This document shows positions 56,119 to 64,000 of a stretch of 64,000 bases of DNA, in pieces. A model generated the notes under the pieces. The model made no database searches. It had not been told where the DNA came from and worked only from the letters and a program-made list of their open reading frames with translations. This DNA is from Comamonadaceae bacterium (lineage in GTDB: Bacteria > Pseudomonadota > Gammaproteobacteria > Burkholderiales > Burkholderiaceae_C). The DNA lies in NCBI GenBank assembly GCA_027483665.1, contig JAIXUC010000039.1, positions 31,814-95,813 on the forward strand, in the 5' to 3' direction. The position numbers and the translations under genes were made by a program. Each line of letters opens with the position of its first letter. Positions within the stretch are counted from its first letter, which is position 1.

Positions 56119-59100
56119 TCAAGAACTTGGGTTCAACATCAGCCCCTCTTGGATGTACAGGTGCACTGGTGCAGCACCGCTGAGCACCGATGTCCATACG
56201 CTGTACCAAACACCGTCCATCGCAAACCTGTCGTTGGACTGGGTGAAATCAGCGCCAAACTCAACCGTGTCCTGCATGCCTTCGGCTGTGTCGCCAGACA
56301 CCATCAGGCTGCGCGCGGTGGTGTTCATTCCCTCCAGCCAGCCCATGCGCCCAAGGTCCAAGCGAATGATGTCGGCGTAGGTCAGGTTGAGTTGGCCTGA
56401 GGCCACGCCATCGCGCATGTCGATGTGCTCGATGTCCGTGAAGCGCGCATCCCCCGTTCCACCCACCAAGGCGGTGCCGCGAATGGCAGAGAAATCGAGT
56501 GTGGTGGCGCCCAGCAAGCGCACGGTGTCGATGCCTGCCCCGCCGTCAATCCGGCTGAGTTGCCCGTTGTTACCACCTTGCCCGTAAACACTGCTCAGTG
56601 CTGTGACAGTGGCTTGACCAATCACAAAGATGTCATCGCCAGCACCGCCGTAGAGCACATCTGCACCGCCCGATACCAAGGTGTCGTTTCCGCGCCCACC
56701 CACCAAGGTCTGCGGTGTGCCCACGGTCGCGGTCAGCGTGTCGTCGCCATCACCTCCCAAGTGGTCCACGTGAGAGCGCATGAATTGCGCGGTGGCGCTG
56801 CCGTGGATGACGTAGGCGGTGCCCACGTCATCCACCCAGGTGCCGTCGGCCATTTGTCGATCTGCCCACGGCGCAGAGACGATCAGGTCGACCAGGCCGT
56901 CGCCGTCCACGTCGCCCGCTGAAGCCGTGGTGTAGCCAGCCCAGTCACCGCCGAACTCCCCGCCGATAGCAAAACCCCAGTTGCCAGCGGCATCAGAAAC
57001 CACGATGTCCTCGTTGCTCGCGGTGCCGTAAACGACGTAGGCCCGCCCCGTTTGATCACTCTCACCGTCACCCGTTATGCCGCCGCCCCAATAGCCGTTG
57101 ACGATCAAGTCGTTGAGTCCGTCGCCGTTGAAGTCTCCCGCGGCCGATACACCGTAGAGCGTGAAGTAGCTGGCAACGTTGATTTGACTGCTCGTCGCAT
57201 CAGGCCCGGCAGCACGCTGGTGCCGAATGCGTAGGCCCCCGCCCACTGGCTCGCTGGGGTCTACAGCACCGATCGCACTCAGATCAATTGACCCACTGTC
57301 ACGGCGACCGAAAACCACATAGGTCTCACCCCGGTAGCCGTTGGCCCTGGCCGATCCAACGACAAAATCAGCCAAGCCGTCGCCATTGAAATCACCCACG
57401 CCTACGAGGTAGCTGCCCTGCCTGTCGCCCGCAGCGATTCCTTCCAACAGCAGCCCCCGTGGCCCTTCGGGCTGGTTGAAGTTATCGAGGCTAACGGCTG
57501 TACGCTGGCCATCCGCATACGTTGCCTCGCCAAAGACCACGACCGCACGCCCCTGACTGCCGTCCCCATGCCATGTGCTGGAGAACATCACATCCGCCAG
57601 GCCGTCCCCGTTGACATCACCCACACTGGAAACCGCCCATCCGGTGTAGTCATAGATCCCACCCTCGAAGGTGATGCCCGGTAGCGCGTCTACCATCATG
57701 AGTACGCTCCAGTCCCGATCAAGGGACTGTCCCCAGACCACATGAACAACACTGGTCTGGCCTCTGCTTCCAATGGCCGTCAGGGCCCAGTCATCGATAC
57801 CGTCGCCATTGATATCGCCCAGGCCTGAAGCTGCCCAGCCGTTGTACGCCGAGTCAAGGCCACCTGCCACGCGCAAGACACCTGGTGTCACCATGTTTGT
57901 CAAGTTCAAGACGGCGGTCTCCTCTCGGCCGAACACCAAGTAGGTGTATCCAGTTTCCTGACCGGGTGCCGTCACGACCAGATCGTCGAGGCCGTCGGCG
58001 TTGACATCGCCTACCCCGACGACGCTCCACCCGGAAAAGCCTTCGTCTGTAAACCCCGAGATCAGCCAGCCACCCTCGGGGCCCTCCTGGCCATCAGGCA
58101 CTTGGCTGAGACTACGCAGATCGAAGCTTGCATCCCCCACGCGGCCCAGTACCAAATAGGTTCGTCCGTCCCACCAATAGGGCTCACCATCAACAGTGCT
58201 GTAGGCATCGGGCACACCGATCAGCAGGTCATCCAGACCATCTCCATTGACATCACCAGCAGACGCAACCCGCCAGCCAGATGCGTAGGTATTTGATCCA
58301 CTGGGCGCAAGGTGGTCGTCGTCGCCGCGGGTCATCCTTGAATCTCCCTCAACCACGAAACCGCCAATACCTTCAGCGATCCAGCCGAGGCGCAACAGAG
58401 AAGTGGGCTTGGAAACCAAAAAGTCCAAGAGTTCAGGCTGGCTGAAGTCCGTGTAGCCCACGCCATTGCTGGTCTCGAACGTTTGCTCTCCAATCACCAG
58501 TCGGTAGGCCTCATCGACTGTGAACAAGCTTTCTGTGTTGATCGTCAACACGCCGTTAATCAGGCTGACCCGGTCGGCGTTGCTGCCCTCAGAAAACACC
58601 ACGGAATCGCTGGCCCCATCTCCCAAACGCTCCAGTGTGAAGCGCCAGCCCTGCGCCAAGCGAACATCGGTCTGAGCAAAGTTGATAACGATGTCATCGT
58701 AGGGCGATAGGTAATCAGTTCTGGCCACGTTGATGGTGGCGGCTTTGTCCAGAGAGGGCGCTGGCTGAATGGGCGTTTGGTTGGTGGGTGCAGGGGCAGG
58801 CGTTGAATCACCTCCCCCGCCGCCCGCGGCTGCGACGCCAGCAGCAACGCCAAGGCCTGCGCCTGCCACGGCCAGCGGTGTCCAGACAAAACCGGCCGTA
58901 GCACTGGCCGCAGCGGCACTGGCTGCTGTGGCCCCCACAGCACTGGAAACACCAGCAGCGGCGCCCGAAGCTCCTGCAGCACCTGCGGTGCCCGCCGCCG
59001 CGCCCCCCGCGCTGGAGCCCGCTGCAGCGGCACCGGCTTCTGCTGCACCCGATGCGCCGACAGCACCCAATGCTGGGTTGGCTTGCGCTAGGAGCTCCTC

Positions 59101-59313
59101 GGGATCTGGGGTGTTGGGGTCCGCTTGTTCCTCTTCGAGCAGGGCTTCCTCGGTCCAATCCTGAGGAAGCGCGCTGGCGCTGGTTCTGCCGGTTGGGGGT
59201 CGACGGAGCGCTGACGGCTTGTAAGCATGGGTGGATGCCGCGGGTGCCATGGGGGCGGACGGGGCGGATGGATCGAAGGGTGCAGCAGATGCGGCTTTGG
59301 CTTTGTTGGACAT
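56119..59313 (-). CDS. Large FG-GAP beta-propeller protein with RTX-like calcium repeats
   Basis: The 1064-residue protein starts at 59313 (MSNKAKAASAAPFDPS); a start 17 codons earlier is possible. It has no classical signal peptide. Residues about 75-175 are very Ala/Gly-rich and end in a hydrophobic stretch plus GGGGG. About residues 330-860 hold seven FG-GAP motifs of the type GDVNGDGLDDLLIG, which suggests a seven-bladed, integrin-like propeller binding calcium in the DxDxDG loops. Then come RTX-like GGxGxD repeats (LGGDGDDTL, VGGRGNDTLVSGG, LYGGAGDDIF). The layout suggests type I secretion or surface attachment as an adhesin. No secretion genes are in the window. It converges with groEL. 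Confidence 0.85.
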   Translation of the reverse strand: MSNKAKAASAAPFDPSAPSAPMAPAASTHAYKPSALRRPPTGRTSASALPQDWTEEALLEEEQADPNTPDPEELLAQANPALGAVGASGAAEAGAAAAGSSAGGAAAGTAGAAGASGAAAGVSSAVGATAASAAAASATAGFVWTPLAVAGAGLGVAAGVAAAGGGGGDSTPAPAPTNQTPIQPAPSLDKAATINVARTDYLSPYDDIVINFAQTDVRLAQGWRFTLERLGDGASDSVVFSEGSNADRVSLINGVLTINTESLFTVDEAYRLVIGEQTFETSNGVGYTDFSQPELLDFLVSKPTSLLRLGWIAEGIGGFVVEGDSRMTRGDDDHLAPSGSNTYASGWRVASAGDVNGDGLDDLLIGVPDAYSTVDGEPYWWDGRTYLVLGRVGDASFDLRSLSQVPDGQEGPEGGWLISGFTDEGFSGWSVVGVGDVNADGLDDLVVTAPGQETGYTYLVFGREETAVLNLTNMVTPGVLRVAGGLDSAYNGWAASGLGDINGDGIDDWALTAIGSRGQTSVVHVVWGQSLDRDWSVLMMVDALPGITFEGGIYDYTGWAVSSVGDVNGDGLADVMFSSTWHGDGSQGRAVVVFGEATYADGQRTAVSLDNFNQPEGPRGLLLEGIAAGDRQGSYLVGVGDFNGDGLADFVVGSARANGYRGETYVVFGRRDSGSIDLSAIGAVDPSEPVGGGLRIRHQRAAGPDATSSQINVASYFTLYGVSAAGDFNGDGLNDLIVNGYWGGGITGDGESDQTGRAYVVYGTASNEDIVVSDAAGNWGFAIGGEFGGDWAGYTTASAGDVDGDGLVDLIVSAPWADRQMADGTWVDDVGTAYVIHGSATAQFMRSHVDHLGGDGDDTLTATVGTPQTLVGGRGNDTLVSGGADVLYGGAGDDIFVIGQATVTALSSVYGQGGNNGQLSRIDGGAGIDTVRLLGATTLDFSAIRGTALVGGTGDARFTDIEHIDMRDGVASGQLNLTYADIIRLDLGRMGWLEGMNTTARSLMVSGDTAEGMQDTVEFGADFTQSNDRFAMDGVWYSVWTSVLSGAAPVHLYIQEGLMLNPSS

Positions 59314-59544
59314 TCGCGGTGGGTGTGATGAGTGGCTGAAAACCCATCTGCCGCTTCTGAACAATGTCCCAGCGCTTGGTCACCACTGGGTAACTGTTGG
59401 GCCAGCCAAAACTGGCCTCGGGTGGATGCGCTTGCACAGAGCGACAGCAAGGACGCCGCAGTCTGCGCAGTGGCCCCGCCAAGCCCGCGCCCAAAACTTC
59501 AGCCGCCGACATTTGCCCCGGATGGGCTTGGTTGGACAGGGCTT

Positions 59545-61086
59545 TTAGGAAGCCAAGCGTTGTACCCAGGCCGCAGTGGCCGGGTCTAGGCCGTCGACTT
59601 GGCCGGTGGCCAATCGCTGCTCGATGTCGCGCGCCAGCACCTTGCCCAGCTCCACGCCCCACTGGTCGAAGCTGTTGATGCCCCAGATGGCACCGCTGGT
59701 GAACACGCGGTGCTCTTGCAGCGCAATCAGCGCGCCCAGGCTGGTTGGGTCGAGGCGCTGCAGCATGAGCAGGGTGCTGGGCCGGTTGCCGGGAAAATGG
59801 CGGTGGCCGCCCGCGTCTGTACGACCCACCATGAGGGCTTGGGCCTGTGCCAGCAGGTTGGCCAGCAGTAGGCGATGGTGGCCGGGCAGACGATGCGAAG
59901 GCTCCACCACGCCCACAAACTCCACCGGCGTGACTTGCGTACCCTGGTGCAGCATTTGAAAGAAGGCGTGCTGACCGTTGGTGCCGGGCTCGCCCCACAG
60001 CACCGGCGAAGTCTGGAACGCAACGTGCTGGCCTTGCATGTCCACGCGCTTGCCGTTGCTCTCCATCTCCAACTGCTGCAAGTAGGCCGGCAGTCGGCGC
60101 AGGCCGCTGTGATACGGGGCCACGCTGCGGCTGGCAAAGCCGTGGAAGTTGCGATACCAAACGTCGAGCAGGCCTAAGCGCACGGGCAGGTTGCGCGCCA
60201 GCGGGGCGGTGCGAAAGTGCTCGTCCATGGCGTGCGCGCCAGACAGCAAGGCTTGAAAGCCCTGCGCACCGATGGCAATCGCCAGCGGCAGCCCGATGGC
60301 AGACCACAGCGAATAACGACCGCCGACCCAATCCCAAAAGCCGAAGGTGTTGCTGATGCCGAATTCCGCCGCAGCAGCCACGTTCGTGGTGAGCGCCACG
60401 AAATGCCGCGCCACGTCACGCCCACCTTGTGCCAGAAACCAGTCGCGCGCGCTGTGCGCGTTGGTCAGCGTTTCGATGGTGGTGAAGGTTTTGGAGGCCA
60501 CCACAAACAAGGTGCTGTTGGCTTGCAACTGCGGCAGCAGAGCGGCCAACTCGTGGCCGTCGACGTTCGAGACGAAGTGCAAGCGTGGCCCGGCCTGTGC
60601 GGGGTCTTGCAAGGCCAGCACCGCCATCTGCGGCCCCAGGTCCGAGCCGCCGATGCCGATGTTCACCACGTCGGTGATGGCTCTGTCGGCGCGCACGCGC
60701 TCTGCAAAAGACAGCATGGCTTGCAGCGTGGCATGAACCTGCGCGCGCTGATGGGCCAAGGGGTCGGGGCCATCGATTCGCTCGGGCGCACGCAGCAAGG
60801 TGTGTAAGACGGCTCGGCCTTCGGTGGCGTTGATGGGCTGGCCCGCGAACATGGCGTCGCGCTGCGCCTTCAGGCCGCGCGCTTGCGCCAGTGCCATCAG
60901 CAAGGCTTCGGTGGGCGCATCGATGAGGTTGCGCGACAGGTCGGCAAAGACGTGCGGTGCTTCTTGCGAGAACTCGGCAAAGCGCTGCGCATCGCTGGCA
61001 AAGGCTTCGCGCAAGTCAAAGGCAGCCCCTTGGTCGTCGAAGTGGCGCTGCAGCGCTTGCCATTCAAGGGTTTCTTGGGCTTGCAT
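59545..61086 (-). CDS. pgi: Glucose-6-phosphate isomerase
   Basis: Pgi interconverts glucose-6-phosphate and fructose-6-phosphate. The 513-residue protein starts MQAQETLEWQALQRHFDDQG at 61086. The reading frame stays open upstream inside tal, but that part is not Pgi-like. It has the signatures VVNIGIGGSDLGPQMAVLAL and the C-terminal GVELGKVLARDIEQRL. It is 65 bases after tal on the same strand. The region 59314-59544, between it and the FG-GAP gene, holds no gene I can support. Confidence 0.96.
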   Translation of the reverse strand: MQAQETLEWQALQRHFDDQGAAFDLREAFASDAQRFAEFSQEAPHVFADLSRNLIDAPTEALLMALAQARGLKAQRDAMFAGQPINATEGRAVLHTLLRAPERIDGPDPLAHQRAQVHATLQAMLSFAERVRADRAITDVVNIGIGGSDLGPQMAVLALQDPAQAGPRLHFVSNVDGHELAALLPQLQANSTLFVVASKTFTTIETLTNAHSARDWFLAQGGRDVARHFVALTTNVAAAAEFGISNTFGFWDWVGGRYSLWSAIGLPLAIAIGAQGFQALLSGAHAMDEHFRTAPLARNLPVRLGLLDVWYRNFHGFASRSVAPYHSGLRRLPAYLQQLEMESNGKRVDMQGQHVAFQTSPVLWGEPGTNGQHAFFQMLHQGTQVTPVEFVGVVEPSHRLPGHHRLLLANLLAQAQALMVGRTDAGGHRHFPGNRPSTLLMLQRLDPTSLGALIALQEHRVFTSGAIWGINSFDQWGVELGKVLARDIEQRLATGQVDGLDPATAAWVQRLAS

Positions 61087-61151
61087 GGTCTGGGTTGGCA
61101 GCACGTTGCAAAAGCCGCGAGAAGGCAAAAAATGGAAAAAGCGCCCGTGCC

Positions 61152-62099
61152 TCAGGCGGCCAGCAAGAGCGCATCGAGCTTCACGGCGTCGGCACAGAAA
61201 GCGCGAATGCCTTCTGCCAGCTTCTCGGTGGCCATGGCGTCTTCGTTGAGCGCGAAGCGAAAACTGCGTTCGTCGAACTCGACCTTGCGCATGTCCATCG
61301 CCAAGGCGGCTTGGGGGTCGAGCGCGCGGGCCAGCGGTGCTTCGCTTTGCGCCAGCTGCGCGAGCAAGTCGGGGCTGATGGTGAGCAAGTCGCAACCCGC
61401 CAAAGCGGTGATTTGCCCGGTGTTGCGAAAGCTGGCACCCATCACCTCGGTGGCGATGCCAAAGCGCTTGTAGTACTCCCAGATCTGCCGCACCGACACC
61501 ACGCCCGGGTCGTTCACACCAGCCCTGTCGGCCTCGACCCAAGCAGCGCCAGCCTGCTTCTTGTGCCAGTCGTAGATGCGGCCCACGAAGGGCGAGATGA
61601 GCTGCACCTTGGCTTCGGCACAAGCCACGGCTTGGCAGAAAGAAAACAGCAGCGTGAGGTTGGTGTGGATGCCTTCGCGCTCCAGTCGCTGCGCCGCCGC
61701 AATGCCTTCCCAGGTGGCCGCCACCTTGATGAGCACCCGATTGATGTGGATGCCCTCGGCTTCATACAGGCCAACAATCTGCCGCGCACGCGACACGGTG
61801 GCCTCAGTATCAAAGCTCAGGCGCGCGTCCACTTCGGTGGAGACTCGGCCCGGAATGAGCGACAGAATTTCGCAGCCAAAACGCACCAGCAGCCGGTCCG
61901 TCAGTTCTTCCAGCGGCCGACCGCGAAAGCGGCCCACCACAGCGTCAAGCAAGGGCCGGTACTCGGGCTTGCCGACCGCCTTCAAGATGAGTGAGGGGTT
62001 GGTGGTGGCGTCTTGCGGGCGAAATTCGCTCAGCTGGCGAAAATCACCCGTATCGGCGACGACGGTGGTGAAGGTCTTGAGTGCTTCGAGCTGGTTCAT
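61152..62099 (-). CDS. tal: Transaldolase
   Basis: The 315-residue TalB-like enzyme of the pentose phosphate pathway starts [20 protein letters not shown]. It has the [12 protein letters not shown] signature and the Schiff-base lysine in [16 protein letters not shown]. It is followed by pgi and divergent from zwf, a common sugar-phosphate gene grouping in this order. Confidence 0.97.
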   Translation of the reverse strand: MNQLEALKTFTTVVADTGDFRQLSEFRPQDATTNPSLILKAVGKPEYRPLLDAVVGRFRGRPLEELTDRLLVRFGCEILSLIPGRVSTEVDARLSFDTEATVSRARQIVGLYEAEGIHINRVLIKVAATWEGIAAAQRLEREGIHTNLTLLFSFCQAVACAEAKVQLISPFVGRIYDWHKKQAGAAWVEADRAGVNDPGVVSVRQIWEYYKRFGIATEVMGASFRNTGQITALAGCDLLTISPDLLAQLAQSEAPLARALDPQAALAMDMRKVEFDERSFRFALNEDAMATEKLAEGIRAFCADAVKLDALLLAA

Positions 62100-62133
62100 G
62101 GAGGTCTACTGGATGCGAAGGCTATACGGCCAG

Positions 62134-62169
62134 GGTCGGCTGGGGTCGGCTGGGGTGAGCTGGGGTAAG
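62134..62169. repeat. 10-bp tandem repeat in the tal-zwf divergent region
   Basis: GGTCGGCTGG occurs twice exactly and a third time as GGTGAGCTGG, with a partial fourth copy. It lies in the 184-base divergent promoter region of tal and zwf, which has no other gene. It could be slippage or a regulator-binding array. Confidence 0.75.
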
Positions 62170-62283
62170 AGGCGGGGCAGCGTCTGGCCGGTCGACTTCA
62201 AAGGTGGCTGTCGCGGGTCGGTGAAACTCTAACCGACGAACTGCCCAAGAACATGCAACTCAACTACATTCGCGCTTCGCACC

Positions 62284-63750
62284 ATGAGCTTTGACCTCGT
62301 TCTATTCGGCGGCACCGGCGACTTGGCCTGGCGCAAGCTGATGCCGGCCTTGTTCCAGGCCTTTCGCCACGGCAACCTGCCCAAGGGTGGTCGCATCATC
62401 GGCGTGGGCCGCGATGAGCAAAGCGACAACCAGTATCGGCAATGGCTCAAGGCGCGCTTCGACGATGTCGAGCTGGCCAAGCGCCCCAGCCCCGAAGAGT
62501 TCGCGCGCTTCGCCGAGCTGATCGCCTTTCAGCGCATGGACTTGTCAAGGCCCGCTGACTACCCCTTGTTGGCAGCGCGGCTGGCCGAGCGGCAGGCCGA
62601 CACCGTGGTGATGTACCTCGCCACCGCACCCAGCTTGTTCACCACCGTGTGCGAGCAACTGGCAGGTGCCGGCTTGAACACCCCACGCACACGGGTGGTG
62701 CTGGAAAAGCCACTGGGGCACGACCTGGCCTCCAACCGCGCCATCAACGCCACCGTGGGGCGCGTGCTCAGTGAAGACCAAGTGTTTCGCATCGACCATT
62801 ACCTGGGCAAGCCTTCGGTACAAAACCTCTTTGCGCTGCGCTTTGGCAACGCCTTGTTTGAGCCGCTGTGGCGGCGCGAAACCATTTCGCACATCGAAAT
62901 CACCATGGCCGAAGAGCTGGGCGTGGAAAAACGCGGCAGCTTCTACGACCACACCGGCGCTCTGCGCGACATGGTGCAAAACCACGCCTTGCAGTTGCTG
63001 TGCGCCATCGGCATGGAGCCGCCCATTGCAGCGCAGGCAGACGACATTCGCAACGAAAAACTCAAGGTGCTGCGTTCGCTCAAACCCTGGACGCCCGAAA
63101 CCTTGCAGCAGCACGTGGTACGCGGCCAATACGCGCGCGGCAGTGTGGGCGGTGTGGCTGTGCCTGGCTATCTGGAGGAGCCCGGCGTCAACCCAGCCAG
63201 CACCACCGAGACTTTTGTGGCCCTGCGCACAGAAATTGCCAACTGGCGCTGGGCCGGCGTGCCCTTCTACATCCGCACGGGCAAGCGCCTGGGCGCGCGC
63301 GATGCGCGCATCGTGGTGAATTTCCGAGCAGTACCGCACGCGATCTTCCCGGTGCCTGCGGGCGTGGCCAACCAGTTGGTGATCAACCTGCAACCCAAAG
63401 ACGGGCTGGAGCTGCACTTGTTGGCGCAAGGCGCGCACAAGCGCGGCGCAGCGAACCAAGGCCTGCCGTCGCTCAGCCCGGTACACCTCGATCTGGACTT
63501 CGACAGCCGCTTTGGCTCTGAGCGCGTGGGCGCATACGAGCGCTTGCTGCTGGACGTGATCGACGGGCGCTTGAACCTCTTTGTGCGCAGCGACGAGCAA
63601 GAGCAGGCGTGGTCATGGGTCGAGCCGATCCTGCAACACTGGCAAGCCGACCCTCAGGGCCCCAGACCGTATGCGGCCGGCAGTTGGGGACCCAGCGCGT
63701 CCAGCGCCATGATTGCTAGGGATGGGTACTGTTGGCATGAGGAGGCCTGA
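62284..63750 (+). CDS. zwf: Glucose-6-phosphate 1-dehydrogenase
   Basis: The 488-residue enzyme makes NADPH and 6-phosphogluconolactone. It has the nucleotide-binding LVLFGGTGDLAWRKLMPALF and the catalytic RIDHYLGKPSVQNLFALRFG. Length is normal. It is divergent from tal-pgi. The 6-phosphogluconolactonase gene is not adjacent. Confidence 0.97.
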   Translation: MSFDLVLFGGTGDLAWRKLMPALFQAFRHGNLPKGGRIIGVGRDEQSDNQYRQWLKARFDDVELAKRPSPEEFARFAELIAFQRMDLSRPADYPLLAARLAERQADTVVMYLATAPSLFTTVCEQLAGAGLNTPRTRVVLEKPLGHDLASNRAINATVGRVLSEDQVFRIDHYLGKPSVQNLFALRFGNALFEPLWRRETISHIEITMAEELGVEKRGSFYDHTGALRDMVQNHALQLLCAIGMEPPIAAQADDIRNEKLKVLRSLKPWTPETLQQHVVRGQYARGSVGGVAVPGYLEEPGVNPASTTETFVALRTEIANWRWAGVPFYIRTGKRLGARDARIVVNFRAVPHAIFPVPAGVANQLVINLQPKDGLELHLLAQGAHKRGAANQGLPSLSPVHLDLDFDSRFGSERVGAYERLLLDVIDGRLNLFVRSDEQEQAWSWVEPILQHWQADPQGPRPYAAGSWGPSASSAMIARDGYCWHEEA

Positions 63751-63764
63751 GGGCTGGGCCGGCT

Positions 63765-63927
63765 GTCGGCGTACTGTTCGTTCTCCGGCCCATGCCCTTG
63801 GTTCATGCAGGCCTGCAACTCGCGCCAGGTGTCGTCGTCCTTTTCGATCTCCGGCCCACGCCCTGGTTCATGCAGGCCTGCACCTCGCGCCAGGTGTCGG
63901 CGTCCGGCTCGTTCTCCGGCCCACGCT
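63765..63927. repeat. 65/66-bp tandem repeat downstream of zwf (about 2.5 copies)
   Basis: Unit 1 is 63765-63830 (66 bases), unit 2 is 63831-63895 (65 bases), and a partial unit starts at 63896. On the minus strand the units read as a peptide repeat of the type GPENE-x-DADTWRE-x-QACMNQG, but a one-base deletion in unit 2 breaks the frame, with a stop at 63803-63805. It may be the broken 3' end of a minus-strand gene that enters from the right edge. Nothing else recognisable lies in 63751-64000. Confidence 0.8.
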
Positions 63928-64000
63928 CGCGGGCGGCTGTTCTTGGTGTGCTCAGGTTTCTGCGTGAACGCTTTTTGTAGTGCGCTTGCGTGCTGGCAAC

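Noticed and set aside
58808..60337. 509-codon frame spanning pgi, the intergenic region and the FG-GAP 5' end
   Set aside because: Arg/Pro-rich frame-shifted shadow crossing two well-supported genes.
63765..63927. CRISPR array at the right edge
   Set aside because: Long 65/66-base units without variable spacers, and no cas genes.

Overview
The window is high-GC DNA from a phototrophic betaproteobacterium. It is most likely a member of the Burkholderiales close to the Comamonadaceae freshwater phototrophs (Limnohabitans, Rhodoferax, Rubrivivax-like). The evidence is typical Burkholderiales gene order (dapB-exbB-exbD-leuS-lptE...holA, hpf-ptsN-hprK, zwf//tal-pgi, bamE//fur) combined with an aerobic-type bacteriochlorophyll and reaction-centre superoperon. 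The genus is an inference from gene content and no search was run.

Left part (1-8.8 kb): a tightly packed minus-strand run gshA-kup-benE-gshB (glutathione synthesis with a potassium and a BenE-type transporter between the two enzymes), then proA, a plus-strand Fic-domain protein, and holA (DNA polymerase III delta).

Accessory island (8.8-21.4 kb): about 12.6 kb lies between holA and lptE, which are usually adjacent in this group. It has mirror symmetry. Two paralogous five-gene cassettes (binding protein, two permeases, an AstE/aspartoacylase-type zinc hydrolase, ATPase) are transcribed outward. Between them are an RpiR-type regulator, an Lrp-type regulator, ornithine cyclodeaminase and arginase. 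The set suggests uptake of an N-acylated basic amino acid, deacylation to arginine, and conversion through ornithine to proline.

Housekeeping block (21.4-37.9 kb): lptE, leuS (with an unusual low-complexity insert), exbD, exbB, dapB, bamE, fur, hprK, ptsN, hpf, an MFS exporter, corA, mtnN, fadD, and pntB-pntAB-pntAA.

Photosynthesis cluster (38.0-53.6 kb, all plus strand): an unknown membrane protein, then bchI-bchD-bchO, crtE-crtF, bchC-bchX-bchY-bchZ, pufB, an unrecognised 74-residue single-span gene, pufA-pufL-pufM-pufC. Paired PpsR/CrtJ-type palindromes (TGT-N12-ACA) precede crtE and bchC, so pigment and reaction-centre genes are probably repressed together by oxygen or light. Very short reading frames sit at three junctions (before bchC, bchY/bchZ, bchZ/pufB). 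A strong hairpin separates pufA from pufL. The genes make bacteriochlorophyll a precursors, a methoxylated carotenoid, LH1, the L/M reaction centre and its tetraheme cytochrome. puhA, bchFNBHLM, acsF, crtI/B/C/D and ppsR are not in the window.

Right part (53.7-64 kb): groES-groEL under a CIRCE operator, a large FG-GAP/RTX-type secreted protein, pgi, tal, and divergent zwf, ending in a 65-66 bp tandem repeat. No rRNA, tRNA, insertion sequence or CRISPR array was seen.
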